Below, piece after piece: positions 10,903-20,977 of a stretch of 43,683 nucleotides of DNA (its first letter is position 1; each line of letters begins with the position of its first letter). A program made the translations under genes and the position numbers. Location: positions 1 through 43,683 of the forward strand of contig JALUXV010000438.1 of NCBI GenBank assembly GCA_027013165.1, given 5' to 3'. The DNA is from Alteromonadaceae bacterium. Lineage in GTDB: Bacteria; Pseudomonadota; Gammaproteobacteria; Enterobacterales; Alteromonadaceae. The notes under the pieces were generated by a model. The model was not told where the DNA came from. It made no database searches and saw only the letters and a list, made by a program, of their open reading frames with translations.

Positions 10903-12369
10903 TTACATCATCACGACGTCGTACTTATCCTGATTGTACAAGGGCTCTGTTTGCACTTTGATTTGCTTCGATACGAAGATTTCAAGTTCAGCTAACATGT
11001 GAGATTCCTCTCCCATGAGCGCGTCTGCTACTTTGGGTGCCGCATACACTACGAACATATCTGCATCGTAGGCGCGGTTAACTCTAACAATTTCGCGGGT
11101 GATCTCGAAACAAATGGTCTCGACAGTTTTTACCGTTCCGCGCCCCTTACACACAGGGCACTCACCACACAAAATGTGTTCAATACTTTCACGGGTCCGC
11201 TTTCTTGTCATTTCAATTAAGCCAAGCGCGGTAAATCCGTGAATGTTGATTTTTGCCCTATCCTTACTTGTCGCCACCTCTAGACTATGTAAGACCCGTC
11301 TTTTATGGTCTGGTTCAATCATATCGATAAAATCGATAAGAATCATTCCGCCGAGGTTTCTTAGGCGCAGCTGTCTGGCTATGGCTTGAGTTGCTTCAGT
11401 GTTGGTGTTGAAGATGGTTTCTTCCAGATTCCTATGACCAACAAAAGCTCCAGTGTTGATATCAATGGTTGTCATTGCTTCTGTTTGGTCAATGATCAAA
11501 TAGCCGCCAGACTTTAACTCAACTCTGCGCTCTAAAGCGCGCTGTGCTTCGTTTTCTACGTCATAAAGATCGAAAATTGGGCGTTCACCTTTGTAGTACT
11601 CTAACTTGCCGTTCATTTCAGGCACGTACTCTTTGGTAAATTGAAACAGCTCTTGAAAAGACAAATTTGAATCTATGCGGATGCGGTCAAGCTCTGTCCC
11701 TACAAAGTCTCTGAGTACACGACGGGCCAGCGGTAAATCTTCGTACAACACATTAGATTTGCGCTTTTTCATGCGAGATTGGATTTTATCCCATAGTCTG
11801 CGAAGAAACGCGGCGTCTTGCTGTAATTCGGCTTTACCCACACCTTCCGCAGCGGTTCTCAGGATAAACCCGCCATTCTCATCGCAAAATTCTTGAACGA
11901 GCTCTTTCAAGCGCTCCCGTTCAGTCTCTTCTTCAATACGCTGAGACACACCAACGTGAGTAACACTGGGCATAAAGACAAGATACCGGCTGGGGATAGT
12001 AATGTCTGTGGTTAGCCTTGCACCTTTGGTACCGATAGGATCTTTTACCACTTGCACAACAATGTCTTGGCCATCGCGAACCAACTCGCGAATGTCTTGT
12101 TTTTGAATATGACTTGCCGAGACATCGTCTACCACTTCATTATGTATAACAATATCCGAGGCGTGAAGAAACGCGGCCTTCTCTAAACCAATATCAACAA
12201 ACGCCGCCTGCATTCCAGGTAACACTCTGCTTACTTTTCCGCGATAGATATTGCCCACCAACCCTCGTTTGGTATGACGCTCTACGTGGATTTCTTGCAG
12301 AATTCCGTTTTCTATTAGCGCAACCCTAGACTCCGATGGGGTAACATTAATTAGTAGCTCTGCACTCAC
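10903..12369 (-). CDS. rng: Ribonuclease G
   Basis: Endoribonuclease that matures the 5' end of 16S rRNA and degrades some mRNAs. The 488 residues match E. coli RNase G (489). The S1 RNA-binding domain is at about residues 38-125. The catalytic region carries 'MTTIDINTGAF' and 'MILIDFIDM', whose aspartates bind Mg. The zinc-link cysteines appear in 'CGECPVCKGRG' near residue 404. The start is GTG, whose first bases overlap the maf stop codon as GTGA, so the two are translationally coupled. Placement after maf and before yhdP is the conserved gammaproteobacterial order. Confidence 0.97.
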   Translation of the reverse strand: MSAELLINVTPSESRVALIENGILQEIHVERHTKRGLVGNIYRGKVSRVLPGMQAAFVDIGLEKAAFLHASDIVIHNEVVDDVSASHIQKQDIRELVRDGQDIVVQVVKDPIGTKGARLTTDITIPSRYLVFMPSVTHVGVSQRIEEETERERLKELVQEFCDENGGFILRTAAEGVGKAELQQDAAFLRRLWDKIQSRMKKRKSNVLYEDLPLARRVLRDFVGTELDRIRIDSNLSFQELFQFTKEYVPEMNGKLEYYKGERPIFDLYDVENEAQRALERRVELKSGGYLIIDQTEAMTTIDINTGAFVGHRNLEETIFNTNTEATQAIARQLRLRNLGGMILIDFIDMIEPDHKRRVLHSLEVATSKDRAKINIHGFTALGLIEMTRKRTRESIEHILCGECPVCKGRGTVKTVETICFEITREIVRVNRAYDADMFVVYAAPKVADALMGEESHMLAELEIFVSKQIKVQTEPLYNQDKYDVVMM

Positions 12370-12944
12370 GATGTAACTCCAATCTCGTTTAGTAATTCTC
12401 GGGTCTCAAACAGGGGTAAACCCACTACTGCACTAGCACTCCCCTTGATTGCAACCACGAACTGACCGCCAATTCCCTGAATGGCATAACTTCCTGCTTT
12501 GTCAACTGGCTCCCCTGTGTCCCAGTATGCGTCAATTTGCGCTGGGGTCAATGAGGCAAATTCTACTTGCGTAGTAATTACTTGCGTCTTTTGTCCTTGC
12601 GTTGACATAACACAAATAGACGTATGTACCTCATGGGTGTTGCCAGACAACATGGAAAGAATTCTGTGTGCATCATTTCTATCAATGGGTTTACCAACAC
12701 TTTTGCCATTAAAAGAAATTAGCGTATCCGATGCTAAAATTACTGTGCTGGCCGTTAACCCGACTTTAGCAGCACTTGCTTGTGCTTTCTCTCTAGCCAA
12801 TCTTGCCACTTGGGCTAGTGGTGTTTCGTCTGCAAGCCTAGATTCGTCGATATCAACAGGAGCAACGCTGTGAGCTATGCCTAATTGGTTAAGCAATGCT
12901 GTTCGACGAGGAGACGCTGACGCCAAAATTACGGTTCGAGTCAT
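12366..12944 (-). CDS. maf: Maf family nucleotide pyrophosphatase (dTTP/UTP, YhdE type)
   Basis: Hydrolyses non-canonical or excess nucleoside triphosphates to monophosphates, acting as a house-cleaning enzyme. The 192-residue protein has the Maf start 'ILASASPRRTALLNQLG', a central 'LASDTLISFNGKSVGKP' and the C-terminal 'KAGSYAIQGIGG' and 'VVGLPL' motifs. These agree with the YhdE subfamily (dTTP/UTP) found between mreD and rng in E. coli. It starts 8 bp after mreD and overlaps the rng start by 4 bases. Confidence 0.95.
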   Translation of the reverse strand: MTRTVILASASPRRTALLNQLGIAHSVAPVDIDESRLADETPLAQVARLAREKAQASAAKVGLTASTVILASDTLISFNGKSVGKPIDRNDAHRILSMLSGNTHEVHTSICVMSTQGQKTQVITTQVEFASLTPAQIDAYWDTGEPVDKAGSYAIQGIGGQFVVAIKGSASAVVGLPLFETRELLNEIGVTS

Positions 12945-12952
12945 AGCTGCAC

Positions 12953-13432
12953 TTAATTGATAGATAACTGTCGTCTGATTTTACGCAACATCCAAAACAC
13001 CCAAGGCCAAATAGCCATGGAAGTGACTACTGGTAGTAAATAATCTACTTGGAAGTAGATGTCGGTAAGCAGATGCTGAACCCAAAAGGTTATCAGATGA
13101 TAGAAAGATGAAAGTAAACCGATGATAATGGCTTGCTGCCACACCGAATAGTTGCGCAAACGTTGGTAGTTCGCTGCCAAAATATAGATAGATATACTCA
13201 ATCCTAGACTGTGAATACCTAACGTAGTGCCCAGCAATATATCCATGGCTAAGCCAGACAAAAATGCTACGCCTACATTGACTCTATGGGGCAACGCCAT
13301 TGCCCAATATGCAAGTACAACCAATATCCAATCGGGGCGATACAAATCAACCTGCATGGGAAGGGGCATAATCTGGAGTACCAGCGATGCGAGTATCGAT
13401 AAGATGATGACGTAATGACGTTTACTGATCAT
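12953..13432 (-). CDS. mreD: Rod shape-determining protein MreD
   Basis: Inner-membrane component of the elongasome that works with MreB, MreC, RodA and PBP2 in side-wall peptidoglycan synthesis. The 159-residue protein is almost entirely hydrophobic, with about five membrane segments and the conserved 'PDWILVVLAYWAMALPHRV' and 'LSGLAMDILLGTTLG' stretches. Length matches E. coli MreD (162). It starts 3 bp after mreC. Confidence 0.95.
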   Translation of the reverse strand: MISKRHYVIILSILASLVLQIMPLPMQVDLYRPDWILVVLAYWAMALPHRVNVGVAFLSGLAMDILLGTTLGIHSLGLSISIYILAANYQRLRNYSVWQQAIIIGLLSSFYHLITFWVQHLLTDIYFQVDYLLPVVTSMAIWPWVFWMLRKIRRQLSIN

Positions 13433-13435
13433 GCA

Positions 13436-14302
13436 TTACTCCTCGTCACTGGCATTTGCATCAGGGCTTTCATCCTGTCCTTCACCCGCTAACCAAAGTA
13501 ACAATAGGTGATTCAGCCTGTCTAACTTCGCCATGGGGGTCACCGAAACTTGGGCAAATGGACGACTTTCATCCCTTGTTACGCTTTTTACTGTGGCTAC
13601 CGGATAGCCTTGAGGAAACACCTCGCCTAACCCTGAAGATACCAACACGTCACCCACTTCAATATCGACTGAATGGGGTACATGTTCTAAATACATTTCG
13701 GTTAAAGAGCCACTACCCGTGGCTATAAAACGAATATCATTGCGCAAGGATCGCACTGGAATAGCATGAGTTACATCGGCAACCAACAACACACGACTGT
13801 TGGTGGTACCCACTTCCATGACTTGCCCAACAATACCTTGGTCATCAATGACTGGTTGGGAAAGGTATACTCCGTCTAGTGCGCCTTTGTTAATCAACAC
13901 TTGCTGACTAAAAGGGTTTTTATCCACCGCCATAAGTTCAGCGGCTTGTCTTCTAAGGGTTTCTCGTACTGGCACGTTAAGAAGGTTACGCAAGCGATTA
14001 TTCTCTGCAACTAAACTATCAAATCGCTGTAGCTTTTCTCGCATTACCAACACTTCGCTCGCAAGCTCTTCGTTTTCGTCGAGCAACTCTTGATGAGAGG
14101 TCAGACGGTCAGCACTTTCGCTAAGTAGCACACTGGGCAAATTTGCCAAATACTGTAAAGGGCTAACCAATGAATTCAAATACACCCGTGTAGACTTAAA
14201 GCCATCGAGTTTAAAGTCTACAAAAATGAGAATGGCAGACAGCACTAACGCTAGAGCGAGTCTATTGTTGAGTGAGGGGCCGCGGGTAAAAATAGTGTCC
14301 AT
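13436..14302 (-). CDS. mreC: Rod shape-determining protein MreC
   Basis: Periplasmic scaffold of the elongasome, anchored by one membrane segment at about residues 13-30. A coiled coil follows near residues 70-110 ('EELASEVLVMREKLQRFDSL'), then the two beta-barrel domains with 'NKGALDGVYLSQPVIDDQGI' and 'GDVLVSSGLGEVFPQGYPV'. The 288 residues are somewhat shorter than E. coli MreC (367), mainly at the C-terminal tail, which ends in an acidic stretch. The gene lies 36 bp after mreB across an intercistronic hairpin. Confidence 0.96.
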   Translation of the reverse strand: MDTIFTRGPSLNNRLALALVLSAILIFVDFKLDGFKSTRVYLNSLVSPLQYLANLPSVLLSESADRLTSHQELLDENEELASEVLVMREKLQRFDSLVAENNRLRNLLNVPVRETLRRQAAELMAVDKNPFSQQVLINKGALDGVYLSQPVIDDQGIVGQVMEVGTTNSRVLLVADVTHAIPVRSLRNDIRFIATGSGSLTEMYLEHVPHSVDIEVGDVLVSSGLGEVFPQGYPVATVKSVTRDESRPFAQVSVTPMAKLDRLNHLLLLWLAGEGQDESPDANASDEE

Positions 14303-14312
14303 AATGACGAAG

Positions 14313-14334
14313 AAGGCAACCTGAGGGTTGCCTT
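14313..14334 (-). terminator. Hairpin between mreB and mreC
   Basis: AAGGCAACC (14313-14321) pairs perfectly with GGTTGCCTT (14326-14334) over a 4-base loop. On the transcribed strand it is followed by CTTCTTCG and not by a clean T tract, so it is more likely an attenuator or mRNA-stabilising hairpin than a full stop. It would let mreB be made in excess over mreC and mreD. Confidence 0.6.
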
Positions 14335-14338
14335 GTAC

Positions 14339-15406
<1,068 letters not shown>

Positions 15407-15530
15407 TTAACCCGCAGTTTCAAACTGGAAAATGCGAATTAAATGTAATTTAGAAAGATATCCGCTCACTTTAACAATGGCTTTATATTAGGGCAAGCGG
15501 ACTTATGCTGTGATGGAGACTTTTATCGCT

Positions 15531-16037
15531 CTAAGCAGAGAATTCGACGCGACCATTGTGAAAAAAGTAGTTAAATGACTCTCCAGAAGCCACTCGAAAT
15601 CTGCAACGGGCTTTGTCTTCGTCACTTTCACCGCGGGTTGAGAAATATTCGGCGTAAACTTTCATGCCATCTAGCATCAGCGACTCCATCATGACTGTTC
15701 GCCACAAACGCTCGCACCCGCTTTCGTCCGTTGGCGTTGCTAAAGGCCAGCCACGATGGTTGACTTTGACGGGTGTGCGACCAGTCTCGCGGCCTTGCAT
15801 GTCGTAATGAATCAAAATAACAATATTAGTTGCCCCCTGCGCGCGCCATGTAGAGTTCACAGTAAATACGTTTCTTTCAAAAGTAGTCGCGTATTTCTTA
15901 AAATCGTAAGTAATCATACTCGGCTTGTTCGCATCGAGCATCGCAATAATAGCAACCAAAGTACCGGCAAATGAGCCAATAAACACTAGATATAGTGCTA
16001 TCTTTAATGGGCTTTGTTGTTTGGTCGCTTTTTTCAT
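15531..16037 (-). CDS. Membrane-anchored protein, unrecognised (possibly MshF-like)
   Basis: A 168-residue protein with a short basic N-terminus, one membrane segment at about residues 11-34, and a soluble, probably periplasmic, C-terminal domain. The domain has 'NHRGWPLATPTDESGCERLW' and a second cysteine in 'KARCRFRV', so a disulphide is possible. The combination of a single anchor, a GWP motif and a C-x2-LW motif recalls MshF-type pilus accessory proteins, and MSHA pilus genes commonly precede mreB in related genera. That link is a weak inference and no other msh gene is in the window. It sits 148 bp upstream of mreB on the same strand. Confidence 0.7.
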   Translation of the reverse strand: MKKATKQQSPLKIALYLVFIGSFAGTLVAIIAMLDANKPSMITYDFKKYATTFERNVFTVNSTWRAQGATNIVILIHYDMQGRETGRTPVKVNHRGWPLATPTDESGCERLWRTVMMESLMLDGMKVYAEYFSTRGESDEDKARCRFRVASGESFNYFFHNGRVEFSA

Positions 16038-16115
16038 AGATTCAGTGGTAACGTCAAGGGCGCTAACTCATTTATCGGGATAAAAAATAAAATCTGAAGT
16101 AACAGGTGCTAGATT

Positions 16116-16658
16116 CTACTCACTTAAGCTTAGCGACAGTTTGCTAATTCCCCAATAGCTATTGCTTTTTTCGTTGACTTGCCAACCCAGTTGTTTCAGA
16201 TAAATCCTCAAATAGCGATTAGACATACCGTGCCCAAACACAACCATTCTTTGGTTAGATTGTGACGCGGTATGGAGCGCAGAGGCAGCACCTTTAATTC
16301 TTGCCTTGGCCTGTGAAAAGCTTTCAAACTGGCCTTTCACGCCCAGTATCCACAAAAATCGGTTTAGAAAAACCCAGTGCCACGCTTTCAGGATGAATGG
16401 CAAGCGGTAATAGGGAATGTCCATTTCCTTTAGCTCCGGCAGCGCCAACTCGGGTGGTAGGCCCGTATAATATTCCGCTGACAGCTTTGCTCGTTTTAGT
16501 GAACTACTGATAACCAACGCGGGAAAGAGGTTTCTTCTGGATTGAGGATAATTCGCGGGGTCTAACTCTGAGTGACCGTAATCTTTCACCCATTTTGCAA
16601 AGCCTGTAGCATTCAACTTTTCATTTTTTGCCGATAAGGGTTTGCCGTGCCTTATCAA
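16116..16658 (-). CDS. Histidine phosphatase family protein
   Basis: A 180-residue member of the phosphoglycerate mutase-like histidine phosphatase superfamily. The phosphorylated histidine is in RHGKP (residues 3-7), the second conserved arginine is in 'SSLKRAKLSAE', and the second catalytic histidine is in 'VVFGHGMSNR'. The substrate is not evident. The frame is open a little further upstream as 'EREIILI', the usual first beta strand, but contains no ATG or GTG before an in-frame stop. TTG at 16658 is the only common start, with AGGG about 9 bases upstream. A non-standard start a few codons earlier is possible. It is neighboured by glpD with no obvious functional link. Confidence 0.75.
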   Translation of the reverse strand: MIRHGKPLSAKNEKLNATGFAKWVKDYGHSELDPANYPQSRRNLFPALVISSSLKRAKLSAEYYTGLPPELALPELKEMDIPYYRLPFILKAWHWVFLNRFLWILGVKGQFESFSQAKARIKGAASALHTASQSNQRMVVFGHGMSNRYLRIYLKQLGWQVNEKSNSYWGISKLSLSLSE

Positions 16659-16779
16659 GATGATTTCCCTTTCGATACCAGACTCCCTCTTTACCTTTCA
16701 GCTCATTGCCTTCTCAAAGCCAAGTAGACATTAACAGTTACTCGCAAGGTTCAATAATACTATTCACGACTTCACCTTG

Positions 16780-18312
16780 CTATGCGCTCGATTTTAGTTG
16801 AGGTGCTTGTGCTTTAGCCGTGGTAGCAGCAAGAAAGCAGGCAAGTACTTCTTTTTGAGATGTGGTAAGTCGCAACCCATGCTTGGTTCTGCGCCAAAGC
16901 ACATCTTCTAAAGTGCACGCCCATTCGCTACCTATCAAATACTGAACTTCAGCTTCAAATAACCCGGCACCAAAGTCTTTACCCATCTCTTCGATTGACG
17001 TTTTATCCGCCAAAAATTGCTTACAGCGAAGTCCGTACTGCCGAACATATCTCACTATATTGGTGTTTGGTAGCCAAGGGAAATCTTGCGCTAATTCCCG
17101 TTGCAAACTTTCCTTGTCTGCAAATGCTCCCCCAGGCAAGGGGGCATTTTTGGTCCAGGCTCTACCAGCTTTTGGAAACAATGTGACAAGTTTATCTACG
17201 GCATGTTCAGCCAGTTTACGATAAGTTGTTATTTTACCGCCAAAAACATTGAGCAATATTGGCGTTGAATTGTCGCCATTCAACTCAACTTTGTAATCTC
17301 GGGTAAGTTCTTGTGCAGAAGCATTCGCTTCTTCCAATAATGGACGAACACCGCTATAAGAATGCACAATGTCCTGCTGTGTAATTTTGGTTTTAAAGTA
17401 GCTATTAACAATGTCTACCAGATAGTCGGTCTCTTCCTGAGAAATCGCCGCATTTGACGGATCGCCCACATAATTTTCATCTGTAGTTCCAACTAATGAA
17501 AAGTCGTCTTCGTAGGGGATCACAAACACAATTCTACCGTCCGCACTCTGCAAGATATAAGCTTCGTCAGTATCATAGAGCTTAGGCACAACAAAGTGAC
17601 TTCCTTTAACCATGCGCATTGCTTTCGGATTATCTATGTCGTTTACTCTATCTAAAAACGACACAGCCCAAGGGCCTGCTGCATTTACTATGGCTCTAGC
17701 AACAATTGTAAACGTTTTCCCTTCAGAATCCCGCAACGTTGCATGCCACTTATTACCCTGCTTTTCCGCGCGAAGACACTCGGTACGTGTGTGTATGTTC
17801 GCACCTTGTTTTTGAGCGGCAATTGCATTTAGCACAACCAATCTTGCATCGTCTACCCAGCCGTCTGAGTACTCAAAACAGGTTTTAATGTCGCTGATCA
17901 GTCCGCTATCTTGTGGATTTTTAATCCGCTTAGAGCGAGGCAACATGTTACGCTTAGCGAGTGAGTCATAAAGAAATAGTCCAATTCGGATCATCCACGC
18001 AGGACGAAGATGTTTTTGATGGGGTAAACGAAAACGAAGAGGCCACATGATGTGCGGCGCTTTTTGAAGCAATACTTCCCGCTCTGCTAGTGCTTCTTTT
18101 ACTAGCCTAAACTCGTAATGTTCTAGGTAACGCAATCCGCCATGAATAAGCTTACTGCTAGACGATGATGTCGCTCCGCCTAAATCACCCTTTTCACAAA
18201 GAGCTACAGACAAACCACGACCAGCTGCATCTAAAGCTATACCAGTACCATTCACGCCACCGCCGATAACTAGGACGTCTATCGAACGTTCACGGTTCAC
18301 TGTGTTATTCAT
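16780..18312 (-). CDS. glpD: Aerobic glycerol-3-phosphate dehydrogenase
   Basis: FAD-dependent enzyme on the inner membrane that oxidises glycerol 3-phosphate to dihydroxyacetone phosphate and passes electrons to quinone. The 510 residues agree with E. coli GlpD (501). The FAD-binding motif 'VLVIGGGVNGTGIALDAAGR' starts near residue 13, followed by 'SSKLIHGGLRYLE'. The C-terminal domain carries 'EVQYLIGSEWACTLEDVLWR'. The start at 18312 has AGAGAG about six bases upstream; upstream in-frame ATGs lack such a site. Transcription is separate from glpR, which ends at a hairpin 102 bp upstream, and GlpR-like repeats cover the promoter. Confidence 0.96.
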   Translation of the reverse strand: MNNTVNRERSIDVLVIGGGVNGTGIALDAAGRGLSVALCEKGDLGGATSSSSSKLIHGGLRYLEHYEFRLVKEALAEREVLLQKAPHIMWPLRFRLPHQKHLRPAWMIRIGLFLYDSLAKRNMLPRSKRIKNPQDSGLISDIKTCFEYSDGWVDDARLVVLNAIAAQKQGANIHTRTECLRAEKQGNKWHATLRDSEGKTFTIVARAIVNAAGPWAVSFLDRVNDIDNPKAMRMVKGSHFVVPKLYDTDEAYILQSADGRIVFVIPYEDDFSLVGTTDENYVGDPSNAAISQEETDYLVDIVNSYFKTKITQQDIVHSYSGVRPLLEEANASAQELTRDYKVELNGDNSTPILLNVFGGKITTYRKLAEHAVDKLVTLFPKAGRAWTKNAPLPGGAFADKESLQRELAQDFPWLPNTNIVRYVRQYGLRCKQFLADKTSIEEMGKDFGAGLFEAEVQYLIGSEWACTLEDVLWRRTKHGLRLTTSQKEVLACFLAATTAKAQAPQLKSSA

Positions 18313-18349
18313 GTGCTCTCTTTTTTTACTCATAGGGATATTTGTGGCT

Positions 18350-18378
18350 ATTTGACCCCCAAAACGAAAACATGTCAA
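18350..18378 (-). promoter_or_regulatory. Candidate glpD promoter
   Basis: On the minus strand TTGACA (18373-18378) and TCAAAT (18350-18355) are separated by 17 bases, a good -35 with a 4/6 match at -10. It lies 38 bp ahead of the glpD start codon and is embedded in GlpR-like repeats. Confidence 0.55.
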
Positions 18379-18406
18379 CACAAAACGAACACAAACGAAC
18401 ATCAAT
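18361..18406 (-). promoter_or_regulatory. GlpR-like operator repeats upstream of glpD
   Basis: Read on the minus strand, TGTTCGTTT, TGTTCGTTTT and TGTTTTCGTTTTG follow each other across the glpD promoter. The E. coli GlpR site contains ATGTTCG and its inverted partner CGAACAT, so these resemble half-sites arranged as direct repeats. GlpR is encoded next door. Binding is inferred. Confidence 0.55.
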
Positions 18407-18412
18407 AAATAC

Positions 18413-18439
18413 AAAAAAACCGCGCTAAGTCGCGGTTTT
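18413..18439 (-). terminator. Terminator after glpR
   Basis: AAAACCGCG (18416-18424) and CGCGGTTTT (18431-18439) form a 9-bp stem over a 6-base loop. On the minus strand it is followed by a run of seven T residues, the right form for a terminator of glpR. Confidence 0.88.
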
Positions 18440-18466
18440 CAACAATGTATCTAGCGCCAAACCACC

Positions 18467-19228
18467 CTAGGCATGTACAAATTCTATACTATTCTCATCC
18501 AAGATTTCTTTGATGGCTTGTGGCGGTGCCTTATCACAAACAAAACAGCCAACCTGAGAAATATGGCCCTGTTCAACCATAGCTCTGCGCTCAAATTTAC
18601 TGTAATCAGCAGCAAGAATGACCTTTTGAGTGTGTTGCAATATAGCCTGAGATACCTTTACTTCTCTAAAATCAAAATCCAACAATGCACCGTCACCACT
18701 AATACCACTGATACCAATAATGCCGTAGTCCATTCTAAATTGACTAATAAAGTCACAGGTAGCTTCACCAATAATTCCACCATCTCTAAAGCGAACTTCA
18801 CCAGCGGCTATAATCACAGAAAAGTCCTCTTTTGCCGATAAAATGGTCGCAACGTGAATGTTATTGGTGACAATATGCAGGTTCTTGTGATTGAGTAGCT
18901 TCTTCGCAACCATCTCAGTAGTGGTGCCTATGTTGATAAATAGTGAAGCACCGTCCGGAATCATTGCCGCAATGGCCTCGGCAATTTTTTCTTTTACTTC
19001 CTTATTTTGTGTTTTCCTTTCGTTATATGGCGTATTTTCCCAGCTTCGATTTAAACCAGCACCACCGTGATATCGACTTACCGTACCATCCTCAGCCAGC
19101 TGATTTAGATCACGCCGAATAGTTTGTGGTGTCACAGCGCATTGTGAGACCAAATCGTCAATAGACATAAATCCATTTTGTTTTATTAGTTTTATTATTT
19201 TTTCGTGCCTTTGGGATTGATTCATCAC
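18467..19228 (-). CDS. glpR: Glycerol-3-phosphate regulon repressor GlpR (DeoR family)
   Basis: DeoR-family repressor released by glycerol 3-phosphate. The 253 residues match E. coli GlpR (252). The helix-turn-helix is at residues about 20-45 ('SIDDLVSQCAVTPQTIRRDL'), followed by the family signature 'VSRYHGGAG'. The effector domain has 'SLFINIGTTTEMVAKKLL' and 'DYGIIGISGI'. It lies between glpD (same strand) and glpK (divergent), both preceded by GlpR-like sequences, which supports the assignment over other DeoR members. Confidence 0.93.
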   Translation of the reverse strand: MMNQSQRHEKIIKLIKQNGFMSIDDLVSQCAVTPQTIRRDLNQLAEDGTVSRYHGGAGLNRSWENTPYNERKTQNKEVKEKIAEAIAAMIPDGASLFINIGTTTEMVAKKLLNHKNLHIVTNNIHVATILSAKEDFSVIIAAGEVRFRDGGIIGEATCDFISQFRMDYGIIGISGISGDGALLDFDFREVKVSQAILQHTQKVILAADYSKFERRAMVEQGHISQVGCFVCDKAPPQAIKEILDENSIEFVHA

Positions 19229-19287
19229 CGCGCTCTATTGGTTAAAGAACGGACATTATACTAGGTCTGAAGGCCATCATCACCTCA

Positions 19288-19320
19288 ATATCGAAAACAA
19301 AAATGTTCGAAATCGAAAAT
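19288..19320. promoter_or_regulatory. GlpR-like operator region between glpR and glpK
   Basis: The stretch contains TCGAAAAC, ATGTTCGA and ATCGAAAAT in a row. ATGTTCG is the core half-site of the E. coli GlpR operator and the TCGAAAA units are close inverse relatives of the repeats ahead of glpD. It lies 60 bp ahead of glpR and 65 bp ahead of glpK, so it could control both. The exact operator boundaries are not resolved. Confidence 0.55.
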
Positions 19321-19384
19321 TATGATTGTTAATAGTGTGTAAATGATGCACACTTTATGTCAATTAAGTTTTAGGAGACGGGTT

Positions 19385-20869
19385 TTGGGTCAGTATATTC
19401 TTGCTATCGACCAGGGCACAACTAGCTCACGCAGCATTATTTTTTCTGCTTCTGGAGAAGCTGTTGCAATGGCACAAAGCGAATTTCCCCAACACTATCC
19501 TAACGACGGTTGGGTTGAACACGATCCAGAGAAAATCTGGGAAAGTGTTATCCAAACAGTTCGTCAAGTCGTCGAAAAGTCGGATATTCAAAGTGAGGAT
19601 ATAGCGACTGTTGGCATCACGAACCAACGAGAAACAACACTTGTTTGGAACAAGCATTCGGGGAAAACCATTTACCCTGCGATTGTTTGGCAAGATAGAA
19701 GAACATCTGCCCAGTGTAGTGAGCTTAGTAAAGATACAGCATTCACCGATTACCTATCGGAAACCACTGGATTGCTCTTAGACCCCTACTTTTCTGCAAC
19801 CAAAATTGCTTGGATACTCGATAATGTAAAAGGTGCAAGAGAAAGTGCCAATGAAGGTGATTTACTCTTCGGTACCATAGATACCTACTTAATTTGGCGC
19901 TTAACTGGCGGAAAATCTCATGTGACAGATGCTACCAATGCATCTAGAACCATGTTGTTTGATATTCACAACCAACTGTGGGATGACAAGCTACTTACCC
20001 AATTTAACATACCCAAAAGCATGCTTCCGGAAGTACTGGATTGCGCTGCGGAATTTGGTGAGCTAGATACTAGTATCATTGGACATAATACACCAATTCA
20101 AGGTGTTGCAGGCGACCAACAAGCAGCACTGTTTGGTCAGTGTTGCTTTAACAAAGGCATGGCCAAAAGTACGTACGGTACAGGTTGTTTTATGATCTTA
20201 AACACCGGTACTACTCCATTGCGTTCTAAAAATCGTTTGCTGACTACCATAGGTTATCGCTTGAACGGCGAAACCACCTATGCCCTAGAGGGCAGCATTT
20301 TTATGGCTGGAGCAACAGTGCAATGGCTTAGAGACGGTCTCAAACTTATCAGCAACGCTTCAGAATCCGAAGCACTAGCTATGAGCGCGAAAAAAGACAA
20401 CGGCGTATTTCTAGTACCAGCGTTTACCGGACTCGGCGCACCTTACTGGGATCCAAATGCACGAGGTGCCATCTTCGGCTTAACTCGCGATACGGGAATA
20501 AATGAAATCGTTGCCGCAGGCCTTCAGTCTGTGTGCTATCAAACTAAAGACCTTCAAAAAGCCATGGAAAGTGACGGTGCTAGACCTACCACTCTTCGTG
20601 TTGACGGTGGCATGGCCAATAATGATTGGGTAATGCACTTTTTATCAGATGTTTTGGGTGCCGACGTCGAGCGTCCAAAAAATACGGAAACTACAGCATT
20701 AGGCGCTGCTTATTTAGCAGGTCTTCAGTGTGGTTTATTCGCTTCTACCGACGAGCTTTCAGATCAGTGGAGTAGAGAAAACGTATTCTCTCCACGACTT
20801 TCAAAAGCAGAACGCGATACTGCGTATCAAGGTTGGAAAAACGCAGTAGAACGGGTCCGCTGTGGGTAA
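19385..20869 (+). CDS. glpK: Glycerol kinase
   Basis: Phosphorylates glycerol with ATP to glycerol 3-phosphate in the cytoplasm. The protein has 494 residues (E. coli 502), with the ATP-binding '[11 protein letters not shown]' at residues about 6-16, '[12 protein letters not shown]', '[10 protein letters not shown]' and the C-terminal '[11 protein letters not shown]'. The TTG at 19385 is chosen because AGGAG lies seven bases upstream and the family begins right before 'YILAIDQG'; an upstream ATG would add 14 unusual residues. It is divergent from glpR. No glpF glycerol channel gene is linked. Confidence 0.96.
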   Translation: MGQYILAIDQGTTSSRSIIFSASGEAVAMAQSEFPQHYPNDGWVEHDPEKIWESVIQTVRQVVEKSDIQSEDIATVGITNQRETTLVWNKHSGKTIYPAIVWQDRRTSAQCSELSKDTAFTDYLSETTGLLLDPYFSATKIAWILDNVKGARESANEGDLLFGTIDTYLIWRLTGGKSHVTDATNASRTMLFDIHNQLWDDKLLTQFNIPKSMLPEVLDCAAEFGELDTSIIGHNTPIQGVAGDQQAALFGQCCFNKGMAKSTYGTGCFMILNTGTTPLRSKNRLLTTIGYRLNGETTYALEGSIFMAGATVQWLRDGLKLISNASESEALAMSAKKDNGVFLVPAFTGLGAPYWDPNARGAIFGLTRDTGINEIVAAGLQSVCYQTKDLQKAMESDGARPTTLRVDGGMANNDWVMHFLSDVLGADVERPKNTETTALGAAYLAGLQCGLFASTDELSDQWSRENVFSPRLSKAERDTAYQGWKNAVERVRCG

Positions 20870-20954
20870 AAATCACTAAAAGTTACAAAAAGGTAGCTAA
20901 CTAACCCTCACTTTTGATTAAAACGACCGTATGAATTTTACATTTAATTTACTT

Positions 20955-20970
20955 TCTATGTTAACATAGA
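20955..20970. promoter_or_regulatory. 16-bp perfect palindrome upstream of the TonB receptor
   Basis: TCTATGTTAACATAGA is identical to its own reverse complement over all 16 bases. It lies about 180 bp ahead of the receptor start and 7 bp before a LacI-type operator. A dimeric regulator site is the simplest reading; no cognate regulator is encoded beside it. Confidence 0.5.
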
Positions 20971-20977
20971 CGCAACT

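Noticed and set aside
18313-18414. Longer N-terminus of GlpD
   Set aside because: It covers the promoter and GlpR-like repeats; the start at 18312 has its own ribosome site and matches family length.
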